A stretch of 64,000 nt of DNA from Cyanobium sp. Tous-M-B4 (GTDB lineage Bacteria > Cyanobacteriota > Cyanobacteriia > PCC-6307 > Cyanobiaceae), in the NCBI RefSeq assembly GCF_024345395.1, contig NZ_JAGQBA010000002.1:186001-250000 (forward strand), in the 5' to 3' direction. Position 1 is the first letter of the stretch; every line of letters starts with the position of its first letter. Under the pieces are notes generated by a model that was given only the letters and a program-made list of their open reading frames with translations, made no database searches and was not told where the DNA came from. Both the position numbers and the translations under genes were made by a program. Below are positions 57,206-64,000 of this stretch, in pieces.

Positions 57206-58391
57206 GGCTGACTAGGGCGCGCTCGAGGCGGTCGACGGCTAGGCGCAGGTGGCGGGGCTGGATTACCAGCGGGGGCACGAAGCGCACCACCCGTGGGCCG
57301 GCGGGCACCAGCAGCAGCCCCTGCTCCATGGCCGCCTTGACGATGTCCGGAGCGCTTGGGGCCTCTTCGCGCAGCACCAGGCCTTGCAGTAGCCCCCAGC
57401 CCCGCACCCCCTCCAGCAGGGTGGGGTGGCGGCTCACCAGCTGGGCCAGTAGCTCTTGCAGCAGTCCGCCCATCACCTGCACGTGGCTGAGCAGGTCGCG
57501 ACGCTCCAGCTCGGCCAGCACGGTGAGGCCGGCGCGGCAGGCGAAGGGGTTCCCGCCGAAGGTGCTGGCGTGTTCACCGGGGCGGAAGTGATCAACTGAG
57601 GCTTTCACCGCCAGGGCACCGATCGGGATGCCGCCGCCGAGGCCCTTGGCCAGGGTGATCGCATCGGGCTCCACCCCCAGCTGTTCGTAGCCCCAGAGCT
57701 GGCCGCTGCGGCCGACGCCGATCTGCACTTCATCGAAGATCAGCAGGATGTTGTGGGCGTCGCAGAGCTCGCGCACCCGCTGAAAAAAGGCCCTGTTGCC
57801 TGGATGCACGCCGCCTTCGCCTTGAATTGGTTCGAGCAGCACGGCGGCCACCCGCGGACCCTGAACTTCGCAGGTGGCGAGCAGGGCTTCAAAGGCGGCC
57901 GTGTCGTTGTAAGGGAAGTAGCGGAAGCCCTGCACCATCGGCTCAAAGCCCTGGTGGTACTTGGGCTGACCCGTGGCCGTAACCGCAGCCAGGGTGCGGC
58001 CGTGGAAGCTGGCCTGGGCGGTGAGAATTAGGGGCGCCTTGCCGTCGCCAGTGGCGATGCCCCTCACCGTGTGACCGTGCTTACGGGCCAGCTTGATGGC
58101 GGCCTCATTGGCCTCAGCGCCGGAGTTGCAGAAGAAAACCCGATCCAGGCAGCTGCTGGCGGTGATTGCAGCGGCGAGTTCCTCCTGCTCGGGGATTCGA
58201 TACAGATTGGATACGTGCTGCAGCTTGCCCAGCTGGCGGCTTAGGGCCCGCTTCAGCCGCCCGTCGCTGTGACCGAGGGTGCAGACGGCAATGCCGGCTA
58301 CGCAGTCGAGATAGCGCTTGCCATTGCTATCCCAAACCCAGACTCCCCGGCCCCGGGTGAGGCTGATCGGGAAGCGGGCATAGGTGTCCAT
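57195..58391 (-). CDS. argD: Acetylornithine aminotransferase
   Basis: A 398-residue fold-type I PLP enzyme of arginine synthesis. FISLTRGRG-type opening (PISLTRGRGVWVWDSNGKRY), PLP phosphate site NSGAEANEAAIKLARKHG, FHGRTLAAVTATGQPKYHQG, the Asp in LLIFDEVQIGVGRSG and the Schiff-base Lys in ITLAKGLGGGIPIGAL (near 245) are intact. It converts N-acetylglutamate semialdehyde to N-acetylornithine. ATG 58391 is chosen because the upstream frame runs through tRNA-Leu. It is followed by folC with 11-base overlap. Confidence 0.94.
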   Translation of the reverse strand: MDTYARFPISLTRGRGVWVWDSNGKRYLDCVAGIAVCTLGHSDGRLKRALSRQLGKLQHVSNLYRIPEQEELAAAITASSCLDRVFFCNSGAEANEAAIKLARKHGHTVRGIATGDGKAPLILTAQASFHGRTLAAVTATGQPKYHQGFEPMVQGFRYFPYNDTAAFEALLATCEVQGPRVAAVLLEPIQGEGGVHPGNRAFFQRVRELCDAHNILLIFDEVQIGVGRSGQLWGYEQLGVEPDAITLAKGLGGGIPIGALAVKASVDHFRPGEHASTFGGNPFACRAGLTVLAELERRDLLSHVQVMGGLLQELLAQLVSRHPTLLEGVRGWGLLQGLVLREEAPSAPDIVKAAMEQGLLLVPAGPRVVRFVPPLVIQPRHLRLAVDRLERALVSLGR

Positions 58392-58432
58392 CACGGCTGA
58401 GGCAGATATGCCTGAGGGGGTGATGGGCGAGA

Positions 58433-58514
58433 TGGGAGCGGTGGGACTCGAACCCACAAACCCGAAGGCGCTCGATTTTGAGTCGAGTCCGTCTACCAAT
58501 TCCGGCACGCTCCC
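58433..58514 (-). tRNA. tRNA-Leu (anticodon CAA)
   Basis: Acceptor GGGAGCG (from 58514) pairs with CGCTCCC (to 58434), discriminator A at 58433. Anticodon stem CTCGA/TCGAG with loop CTCAAAA gives CAA (UUG codon). A class II variable arm is present. It lies between argD and murA on their strand. Confidence 0.96.
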
Positions 58515-58526
58515 GCAGTTGAGAGC

Positions 58527-59873
58527 TTAAGCCGCCGAGCTGACACGCTCAATGCTGGCACCGGCCGCATTGAGCTTGCCCTCAAGATTTGCGTAGCCAC
58601 GGTCTAGGTATTCCAGGCCGCGCACGCTGGTGATGCCGTCGGCGGCTAGGCCGGCCAGCACCATGGCGGCGGAGGCGCGCAGGTCGCTGCCTTGCACTGG
58701 AGCACCGCTGAGGCGGGCCACCCCTTCCACAAAGGCGGTGTTGCCCTGCATGCGGATGGCCGCACCCATGCGTTGCAGTTCGCCCACGTGCTGCAAGCGA
58801 TTTTCAAAGATGTTTTCGGTGATGACGCTGGTACCCCGGGCCGTGGCCAGCAGGCTCATGAAAGGGGCTTGCAGGTCGGTGGGGAAGCCAGGGAATGGCT
58901 GGGTGCGCAGGTCGACTGCGTTGATCTGGTCGGCCTTGATGGTGAGCCCGACGCCGTCGTGCTCCAAGGTGCAACCCGCCTCCTCAAGCTTGGTGAGCAC
59001 GGCGCCAAGGTGATCTGGGATCACTGGGGTTACCCGCAAATGGGAGCGGGTGATGGCGGCTGCCAGTAGAAACGTGCCCGCTTCGATGCGATCTGGGATT
59101 ACGGCGTAGTCGGCGCCATGTAGGCGATCCACACCCACGATTGTGATCGTGGAAGTGCCGGCGCCGCGCACCTTGGCACCCATGGCGATCAGCAGGCCAG
59201 CCAGATCAACAACCTCTGGCTCTAGTGCGGCGTTGTCAATAACCGTCTCGCCATCGGCGAGCGCCGCCGCCATCATCAATGTCTCGGTGGCGCCAACGCT
59301 GGGGCAGTCCATATGGATGCGGCCGCCCGTGAGGCGATGGCCGCTGCCCGGTACCACCGCGGTAACGACCCCATGCTCAATGGTGACTTGGGCACCGAGG
59401 GCCTTTAGACCTTTGACATGCTCAACAACGGGCCGGGTGCCGATCTGGCAGCCGCCTGGCAGGGGCACCTTGGCCATGCCAGTGCGGGCCAGCAGGGGGC
59501 CGATGCAGAAGAAGCTGGCCCTCAGGCTGTTAACCAGCTCATAGGGGGCTGTAGAGCTATTGATTGAGTCGCCCTTTAATTCCAGCGCGTCACCATCACG
59601 GTGCACTTGGCCGCCAAGGCTGCTGAGCATTTCGCTCATGGCGGCGATGTCGGTGAGCGGAGGGACGTTTCTAAGTCGGATCGTTTCCCTAGTTAACAGA
59701 CAGGCAGCCATCAGCACCAATGCTGAATTCTTGGCACCACTCACCTGCAGCTCACCGGAGAGGCGCCGGCCGCCTCGGATTTCCAGCTGAGGATTTTGAA
59801 GAGAACGGGTCTTGTTAGGTGGCTGGACAGCGATCAGACCCATGGAACGACTGCCCGGCTCACGTCGCAGCAT
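58527..59873 (-). CDS. murA: UDP-N-acetylglucosamine 1-carboxyvinyltransferase
   Basis: A 448-residue EPSP-synthase-fold enzyme catalysing the first committed step of peptidoglycan synthesis. LQVSGAKNSALVLMAACLL has the conserved Lys-Asn; the active-site Cys, the target of fosfomycin, is in PLPGGCQIGTRPV near residue 140. DFPSVG-type CPSVGATETLMMAAALADG, IPDRIEAGTFLLAAA and QPFPGFPTDLQAPFMSLLA follow. The start may be 59873 or the inner ATG (MGLIAVQPP). tRNA-Leu(CAA) follows 12 bases after its stop. Confidence 0.96.
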   Translation of the reverse strand: MLRREPGSRSMGLIAVQPPNKTRSLQNPQLEIRGGRRLSGELQVSGAKNSALVLMAACLLTRETIRLRNVPPLTDIAAMSEMLSSLGGQVHRDGDALELKGDSINSSTAPYELVNSLRASFFCIGPLLARTGMAKVPLPGGCQIGTRPVVEHVKGLKALGAQVTIEHGVVTAVVPGSGHRLTGGRIHMDCPSVGATETLMMAAALADGETVIDNAALEPEVVDLAGLLIAMGAKVRGAGTSTITIVGVDRLHGADYAVIPDRIEAGTFLLAAAITRSHLRVTPVIPDHLGAVLTKLEEAGCTLEHDGVGLTIKADQINAVDLRTQPFPGFPTDLQAPFMSLLATARGTSVITENIFENRLQHVGELQRMGAAIRMQGNTAFVEGVARLSGAPVQGSDLRASAAMVLAGLAADGITSVRGLEYLDRGYANLEGKLNAAGASIERVSSAA

Positions 59874-59996
59874 ATTGACAACAAATGGTGAGACCGTCTA
59901 GACGGCCGCCGCCGGAACTGGCTCCGACCGCTGGTGCGGGTTGCCGATGGCGTATGTTTTCATCGTTGCAACGAGCCCAGCTCTAGCGACAGCCAC

Positions 59997-60080
59997 GCGG
60001 ATGTGGCGGAATTGGTAGACGCGCTAGTTTCAGGTACTAGTGGCAGCAATGTCGTGGGAGTTCAAGTCTCCCCATCCGCA
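59997..60080 (+). tRNA. tRNA-Leu (anticodon CAG)
   Basis: Acceptor GCGGATG (59997-60003) pairs with CATCCGC (60073-60079), discriminator A. Anticodon stem CTAGT/ACTAG holds loop TTCAGGT, anticodon CAG (CUG codon, the commonest Leu codon in these genes). Long variable arm. It is followed 8 bases later by the 82-residue gene. Confidence 0.96.
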
Positions 60081-60088
60081 CTCTTCTC

Positions 60089-60337
60089 ATGATAGTTCTC
60101 AAGATCTCAAACGCTTCCGAGGTGATGGCCTCGAAGTTAGGCAAATTCCTTGAGAGCCTTACTCCCGACAGCCTTGATCAATCCACGATCGAGGACATTG
60201 TCCTCAAGAAATTGGTCGAAAACCTGCATGCCGAAGGCTTGAAGGGTGAGGTTGCCTCAGTACGTGGGCTCGATTTAGACGGCAAGGAGCTCGTAGTGCA
60301 CGACGGTTTGAGTGTGCGCCGTCACCAGGCTTTCTGA
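60089..60337 (+). CDS. Small conserved-looking protein, unknown
   Basis: An 82-residue soluble protein from ATG 60089: MIVLKISNASEVMASKLGKF, LESLTPDSLDQSTIEDIVLK and KLVENLHAEGLKGEVASVRG, ending LDLDGKELVVHDGLSVRRHQ. The alternation of helix and strand suggests a compact alpha/beta fold. I do not recognise a named family. It lies directly after tRNA-Leu and its stop is one base before the likely GTG of the SpoU gene, so they are probably co-transcribed. Confidence 0.7.
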   Translation: MIVLKISNASEVMASKLGKFLESLTPDSLDQSTIEDIVLKKLVENLHAEGLKGEVASVRGLDLDGKELVVHDGLSVRRHQAF

Positions 60338-60338
60338 A

Positions 60339-61178
60339 GTGATCCATCGCGATGGCTTGAGTGCTGCTGAGCCGCTCACTAGCCGCCGCAACCCCCTGGT
60401 AAAGCAGCTGCGTCTGCTGCACGAGTCTCGCGGTCGCCGCGAGCAGGGTTTGCTGCTTCTGGAAGGCACCCACCTCCTGCAGGAGGCGGTCCGTTTAGGG
60501 CTTCAGCCCAGGGACTTGCTGGCTACCGCCGCTTGGCTGGCTGACCATGGCGAGCTGGTGGCAGCCCTGCCTCCAGGCTGCAGTTGGCGACTGGTGAGTG
60601 CTGAGGTGCTGGAGGCCATAGCCACTACCCAGCATCCCGACGGAGTGGTCGCCAGCCTGCTGCCTCCGACGGCAGCCGCTCCAGGCGTGGCCAGCTTTGT
60701 GCTGGCCCTTGATGGGATCCAGGATCCCGGCAACCTCGGCACCTTGATGCGCACTGCCTTGGCAGCGGGGGTTGGGGCCCTGTGGTTGGCCGATGGGGCT
60801 GACCCCTTTCAACCCAAGGTGTTGCGCGCCTCGGCGGGGGCTGCCTTGGCCCTGCCCCTGGTGCGAGAGAGCAGGCAGGAACTGGCGGAGCGGTTGCAGG
60901 CCGCAACGGCCGCCGGCCTGCAGCTGGTGGTTGCGGTGCGCCCCGAGACCGGATCGGTGGCTGCTACTTCGGCACCTATTCCCTATTGGAAGCTCGATTG
61001 GACCCGGCCCACGGTGTTGCTGCTTGGCAACGAGGGGGCCGGGGTGTCAGCGGAGCTCCAGGCCCTGGCCAGCCAGCGCGTCACCATTCCCCACAGCCCA
61101 GTGGTGGAATCCCTCAATGTGGCCGTGGCGGCAGCTCCGCTACTGCTCGAGCGTCTGCGCCAGCAGGCAGGAGCTTGA
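60339..61178 (+). CDS. SpoU-family rRNA/tRNA 2'-O-methyltransferase
   Basis: A ~279-residue SPOUT enzyme. The N-terminal substrate-binding domain (TSRRNPLVKQLRLLHESRGR and QGLLLLEGTHLLQEAVRLG) is followed by the knotted domain with FVLALDGIQDPGNLGTLMRT, VLLLGNEGAGVSAELQ and IPHSPVVESLNVAVAAAPLL. Such proteins methylate ribose in 23S rRNA (RlmB/TsnR-like); the target is not determined. GTG 60339 follows the previous stop by one base; GTG 60312 is possible. Confidence 0.88.
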   Translation: MIHRDGLSAAEPLTSRRNPLVKQLRLLHESRGRREQGLLLLEGTHLLQEAVRLGLQPRDLLATAAWLADHGELVAALPPGCSWRLVSAEVLEAIATTQHPDGVVASLLPPTAAAPGVASFVLALDGIQDPGNLGTLMRTALAAGVGALWLADGADPFQPKVLRASAGAALALPLVRESRQELAERLQAATAAGLQLVVAVRPETGSVAATSAPIPYWKLDWTRPTVLLLGNEGAGVSAELQALASQRVTIPHSPVVESLNVAVAAAPLLLERLRQQAGA

Positions 61179-61216
61179 CGGGGGAGAATGCCCGTCAACA
61201 ACCGCAGTGCTGCCCG

Positions 61217-62707
61217 GTGAGCGACGCCCCCCTCGACGGATCGCGTTTTGACGGATTCCGTTTTGATGGTTCGAGCTTCGATTACGACGTGATCGTGATC
61301 GGTGCCGGCTATGGCGGCTTCGATGCGGCGAAGCACGCTGCCGACCATGGCCTGCGGGTCGCCATTGTTGAGTCGCGCGACATGGGCGGCACCTGTGTGA
61401 ACAGGGGCTGTGTGCCTTCCAAGGCCCTGCTGGCGGCCAGTGGCCGGGTGCGGGAGCTGGCCGACGCCGAGCATCTGGCGGGCTTCGGCATCCACGCCGC
61501 CCCAGTGCGCTTTGAGCGCCAAAAGATCGCCGACCATGCAAACCAGCTGGTGGCAACTATCCGCAGCAATCTCACCAAAACCCTGGAGCGCGCCGGTGCC
61601 ACGATCCTGCGGGGGCAGGGCCGCCTGGCCGGCCTTCAGCAGGTCACGGTGCGCGAGAGCGGCAGTGGCATCGAGCGCACCATCAGCGCCCGCGATGTGA
61701 TTCTGGCTACCGGTTCCGAGCCTTTCGTGCCCCGCGGCATCGAGACCGATGGGCGCACCGTCTTCACCAGCGATGAGGCGGTGAACCTCGAGTGGCTGCC
61801 CCGCTGGCTGGCGATCATCGGCAGCGGCTACATCGGCCTGGAATTTGCCGATGTGTACACGGCCCTAGGCTGCGAGGTCACGATGATCGAGGCCCTGGAT
61901 CGGGTGATGCCCACCTTCGATCCCGACATCGCCAAGCTCGCCGCCCGCAAGCTGATCGACGGTCGCGACATCGATGCCCGCGCCGGCCTGCTGGCCCGCA
62001 AGGTGACCCCCGGCTGCCCGGTGAAGATCGAGCTGGCAGACATGGCCACCAAGGAGCTGGTGGAAACCCTGGAGGTGGATGCGGTGCTGGTGGCAACTGG
62101 GCGGGTGCCCTCTAGCGCCGAGCTCAACCTGGCTGCCGTTGGTGTGGAAACCGAGCGGGGCTTCGTGCCAGTCGACGAGCGGATGCGGGTGTTGGTGGGC
62201 GGTGAGCCGGTGCCGCACCTTTGGGCCGTAGGCGATGTGACCGGCAAGATGATGCTGGCCCACACCGCCGCCGCCCAAGGCACCGTGGCGGTAGACAACA
62301 TTCTTGGCCACAGCCGCCAGATCGACTACCGCTCAATCCCAGCGGCCACCTTCACCCACCCGGAGATCAGCTCGGTGGGCCTGAGCGAGGCAGACGCCAA
62401 AGTCCTGGCTGAGCAAGAGGGATTCGAGCTGGGCCTGGTGCGCAGCTACTTCAAGGCCAATTCCAAGGCCCTGGCTGAACTCGAGGGCGAAGGCCTGATG
62501 AAATTGCTATTCAACAAAGCCAGTGGTGAGGTGCTGGGCGCCCACATCTTTGGCTTGCATGCGGCGGACCTAATCCAGGAGATCGCTAACGCCGTGGCTC
62601 GCCGCCAGAGCGTGGTGCAACTGGCCACGGAGGTGCACACCCATCCGACCTTGAGCGAGGTGGTGGAAGTGGCCTACAAGCAAGCAGCCATGGCGGTGGC
62701 AGGCTGA
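61217..62707 (+). CDS. lpd: Dihydrolipoyl dehydrogenase
   Basis: A 496-residue flavoprotein, the E3 part of pyruvate dehydrogenase and the glycine cleavage system. FAD site [19 protein letters not shown], redox disulphide in [23 protein letters not shown] site [20 protein letters not shown], and the catalytic H-x4-E in [16 protein letters not shown] of the partner subunit. The start GTG 61217 gives an N-terminal extension with an internal repeat ([16 protein letters not shown]). It is followed after five bases by trpC, suggesting one transcript. Confidence 0.96.
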   Translation: MSDAPLDGSRFDGFRFDGSSFDYDVIVIGAGYGGFDAAKHAADHGLRVAIVESRDMGGTCVNRGCVPSKALLAASGRVRELADAEHLAGFGIHAAPVRFERQKIADHANQLVATIRSNLTKTLERAGATILRGQGRLAGLQQVTVRESGSGIERTISARDVILATGSEPFVPRGIETDGRTVFTSDEAVNLEWLPRWLAIIGSGYIGLEFADVYTALGCEVTMIEALDRVMPTFDPDIAKLAARKLIDGRDIDARAGLLARKVTPGCPVKIELADMATKELVETLEVDAVLVATGRVPSSAELNLAAVGVETERGFVPVDERMRVLVGGEPVPHLWAVGDVTGKMMLAHTAAAQGTVAVDNILGHSRQIDYRSIPAATFTHPEISSVGLSEADAKVLAEQEGFELGLVRSYFKANSKALAELEGEGLMKLLFNKASGEVLGAHIFGLHAADLIQEIANAVARRQSVVQLATEVHTHPTLSEVVEVAYKQAAMAVAG

Positions 62708-62712
62708 GCACC

Positions 62713-63600
62713 ATGGAGATCCGTCGCCGGCCGCCCAACCCCAAGGTGAAGGTGGCCTTTCTTGAATACGCCATCCGTCACGAGGACAGCGAGCCACGTC
62801 ACATTCTTGAGCAGATCCTCTGGGAGAAGGATCGGGAGATAACGGCCGCCCGGGAGAGGGTGCCCTTGGAGAAGCTCAAACAGCAGGTGGCTGAGCTGCC
62901 GGCGACCAGGGATTTTTTGGCGGCTCTGCGGGCCTCCTGCCGCAAGCCGGCGGTGATCGCCGAGGTGAAAAAGGCCAGCCCCAGCAAGGGCGTGATTCGC
63001 GAGGACTTCGATCCCGAAGCGATTGCCAAGGGCTACGCCGCCGGTGGCGCTAGCTGCCTCTCGGTGCTCACCGATAAGCAGTTTTTCCAGGGTGGCTTTG
63101 AGGTGCTGGTGCAGGTGCGCCAGGCGGTGGATCTGCCCCTGCTCTGCAAGGACTTCATCCTGAGCCCATATCAGCTCTATCAGGCCCGCGCCGCCGGGGC
63201 CGATGCTGCCCTGCTGATCGCTGCGATTCTCAGCGACCAGGATTTGGCTTACCTGCTCAAGGTGGCCAGGGCTCTGGGCCTGGCCGTGCTGGTGGAGGTG
63301 CACGACGGCGAGGAACTAGAGCGGGTGCTGGGCCTTGATGGCGTGCAACTTATCGGTATCAACAACCGCGATCTAGCCAGCTTCCATACCGATCTGGCCA
63401 CCACCGAGCAGCTCACTGCCGTTTACGGCGAACGCATCCGCGCCAAGGGCTGCCTGCTGGTGAGCGAGTCGGGCCTGTTCACCCGCGACGACCTCGACCG
63501 GGTACTGGGTGCTGGCGCCGAGGCGGTGCTGGTGGGCGAAGCGCTGATGCGTCAGGCCGATGTGACCGCCGCCCTGGAGACCTTGATCGGCAGCGACTGA
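62713..63600 (+). CDS. trpC: Indole-3-glycerol phosphate synthase
   Basis: A 295-residue TIM barrel of tryptophan synthesis, which closes CdRP to indole glycerol phosphate. Catalytic Glu/Lys are in [20 protein letters not shown] and [20 protein letters not shown], with [25 protein letters not shown] and [15 protein letters not shown] for phosphate binding. The N-terminal ~40 residues ([20 protein letters not shown]) form the cyanobacterial-type extension. A 17-bp tandem duplication spans its stop. Confidence 0.96.
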   Translation: MEIRRRPPNPKVKVAFLEYAIRHEDSEPRHILEQILWEKDREITAARERVPLEKLKQQVAELPATRDFLAALRASCRKPAVIAEVKKASPSKGVIREDFDPEAIAKGYAAGGASCLSVLTDKQFFQGGFEVLVQVRQAVDLPLLCKDFILSPYQLYQARAAGADAALLIAAILSDQDLAYLLKVARALGLAVLVEVHDGEELERVLGLDGVQLIGINNRDLASFHTDLATTEQLTAVYGERIRAKGCLLVSESGLFTRDDLDRVLGAGAEAVLVGEALMRQADVTAALETLIGSD

Positions 63601-63617
63601 TGATCGGCAGCGACTGA
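63584..63617. repeat. 17-bp perfect tandem duplication over the trpC stop
   Basis: TGATCGGCAGCGACTGA occurs at 63584-63600 and again at 63601-63617. The first ends with the trpC stop TGA; the second adds an identical copy after it. The stop is unaffected. Confidence 0.95.
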
Positions 63618-63634
63618 TGTTTGTGTTTGCAAGA

Positions 63635-63660
63635 CTTAGCTAAGCCATGGTTTAGCTAAG
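63635..63660. repeat. 26-bp near-perfect palindrome
   Basis: CTTAGCTAAGCCA (63635-63647) and its reverse complement (63648-63660) differ at a single pair (63644/63651). The same 13 bases occur at 55843-55855. It lies between trpC and the rpsD terminator and may be an operator or a mobile small repeat; there is no T run. Confidence 0.85.
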
Positions 63661-63707
63661 AAGCGCGCAGGTTGGGCATTGCCGCCATTCCGGCCGCCAT
63701 CCCAGCC

Positions 63708-63731
63708 GCCACGCCGGTCGCCACGCCGGTC
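63708..63731. repeat. 12-bp tandem repeat, two copies
   Basis: GCCACGCCGGTC at 63708-63719 and 63720-63731, inside a GCCGCC-rich stretch (63681-63735). The gap 63601-63751 holds no gene I can support. Confidence 0.8.
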
Positions 63732-63751
63732 GCTATAAAAATGAATGCAAC

Positions 63752-63780
63752 AAAAAGCCCCCGCCACAGGGCGAGGGCTT
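63752..63780 (-). terminator. Terminator of rpsD
   Basis: On the minus strand a 9-bp stem (63778-63770 with 63765-63757, one G-T pair) closes a 4-base loop and is followed by TTTTTG (63756-63751). It lies about 35 bases past the rpsD stop. Confidence 0.88.
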
Positions 63781-63813
63781 GGGGAGTGCGGGGCTGCCGC
63801 AGCAGCCAGTCGC

Positions 63814-64000
63814 TCACACCTTGCGGGAGTAAAACTCAACCACCAGCAGTTCGTTGATCTCAAGGGCGACCCATTCGCGCTCGCATTTGCTGATCACCTT
63901 GGCGACGAGCTTGTTCTTATCGAGCTCCAGATGGGGCGGGATGTTGGCCAGACCCGGGAACGCCAAGTTGCCTTCAGCTAATTGCTTGCTCTGCTTGCGC
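63814..64000 (-). CDS. rpsD: 30S ribosomal protein S4, C-terminal part
   Basis: The last ~62 codons of a gene that begins beyond the window. The protein ends [51 protein letters not shown], the unmistakable C-terminus of ribosomal protein S4, a primary 16S rRNA binder. A terminator follows at 63752-63780. Confidence 0.96.
   Translation of the reverse strand, partial: RKQSKQLAEGNLAFPGLANIPPHLELDKNKLVAKVISKCEREWVALEINELLVVEFYSRKV

Noticed and set aside
63636-63857. Frames on both strands between trpC and rpsD
   Set aside because: They are produced by GCC-rich repeats and run through the rpsD terminator.

Overview
This window looks like a chromosome segment of a GC-rich picocyanobacterium (Synechococcus/Cyanobium type). 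The evidence is chlorophyll synthase ChlG, a DUF2862/PetP-like cytochrome b6f-associated protein, the cyanobacterial clpR-clpP3 pair, a MenG-type quinone methyltransferase, and small proteins of picocyanobacterial character. Housekeeping genes are dense and strongly GC-rich. They alternate with AT-richer accessory stretches made of small, orphan or broken genes. The assignment rests on gene content; no database search was possible.

Layout. (1) About 0.5-8 kb is accessory: an eroded DUF1778/GNAT-like remnant, a frameshifted HD-GYP gene, two type IV pilins, a histidine kinase and an OmpR-type regulator, and several toxin-antitoxin modules (ParD-like/zeta, VapBC, MazEF-like, and a shortened VapB). 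(2) 8-12 kb holds an ABC permease, a DUF4143 ATPase, a DUF6165 protein, TrmH and an alkyltransferase-like (ATL) protein. (3) 12.06-18.5 kb is an inserted island. The last ~53 bp of the ATL gene recur at 18501-18553 on the far side, joined directly to a truncated IS3-type transposase. The island carries small secreted peptides, a 591-aa repeat protein, a 293-aa protein of unknown function and an SMR transporter. (4) 18.6-31 kb is core: rsmB, a class A PBP, chlG, petP-like, hisF, menG, an EAL gene and a GGDEF gene, glyQ, comEC and tRNA-Ser.

(5) 31-36.4 kb, directly beyond tRNA-Ser(CGA), is a second AT-rich accessory region. It has an RHH regulator, a frameshifted RHH, two paralogous 56/59-residue membrane proteins, a LprI/DUF1311 protein and a methyltransferase. 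(6) 36.5-51.6 kb is core: cbiB, ilvC, clpP3, clpR, a PIN-TRAM protein, hemW, panB, SRP RNA, and a division/cell-wall cluster (miaB, ddl, an unknown membrane protein, ftsQ, ftsZ). It ends with an enolase-superfamily epimerase overlapping a DUF1611 gene, matching the DgcA/DgcN pair known from D-glutamate catabolism. (7) 51.7-64 kb has tRNA-His, an overlapping three-gene set (DUF4359, cytosine deaminase-like amidohydrolase, FAD-linked oxidase), a lumenal-type pentapeptide protein, folC, argD, two tRNA-Leu genes, murA, an SpoU methyltransferase, lpd, trpC and the 3' end of rpsD.

Working together: miaB-ddl-ftsQ-ftsZ with murA and the PBP cover peptidoglycan synthesis and division. ilvC and panB share the valine/pantothenate branch. 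chlG, the PetP-like protein, MenG and HemW serve the photosynthetic and tetrapyrrole apparatus. The EAL and GGDEF proteins plus the broken HD-GYP gene point to c-di-GMP signalling.
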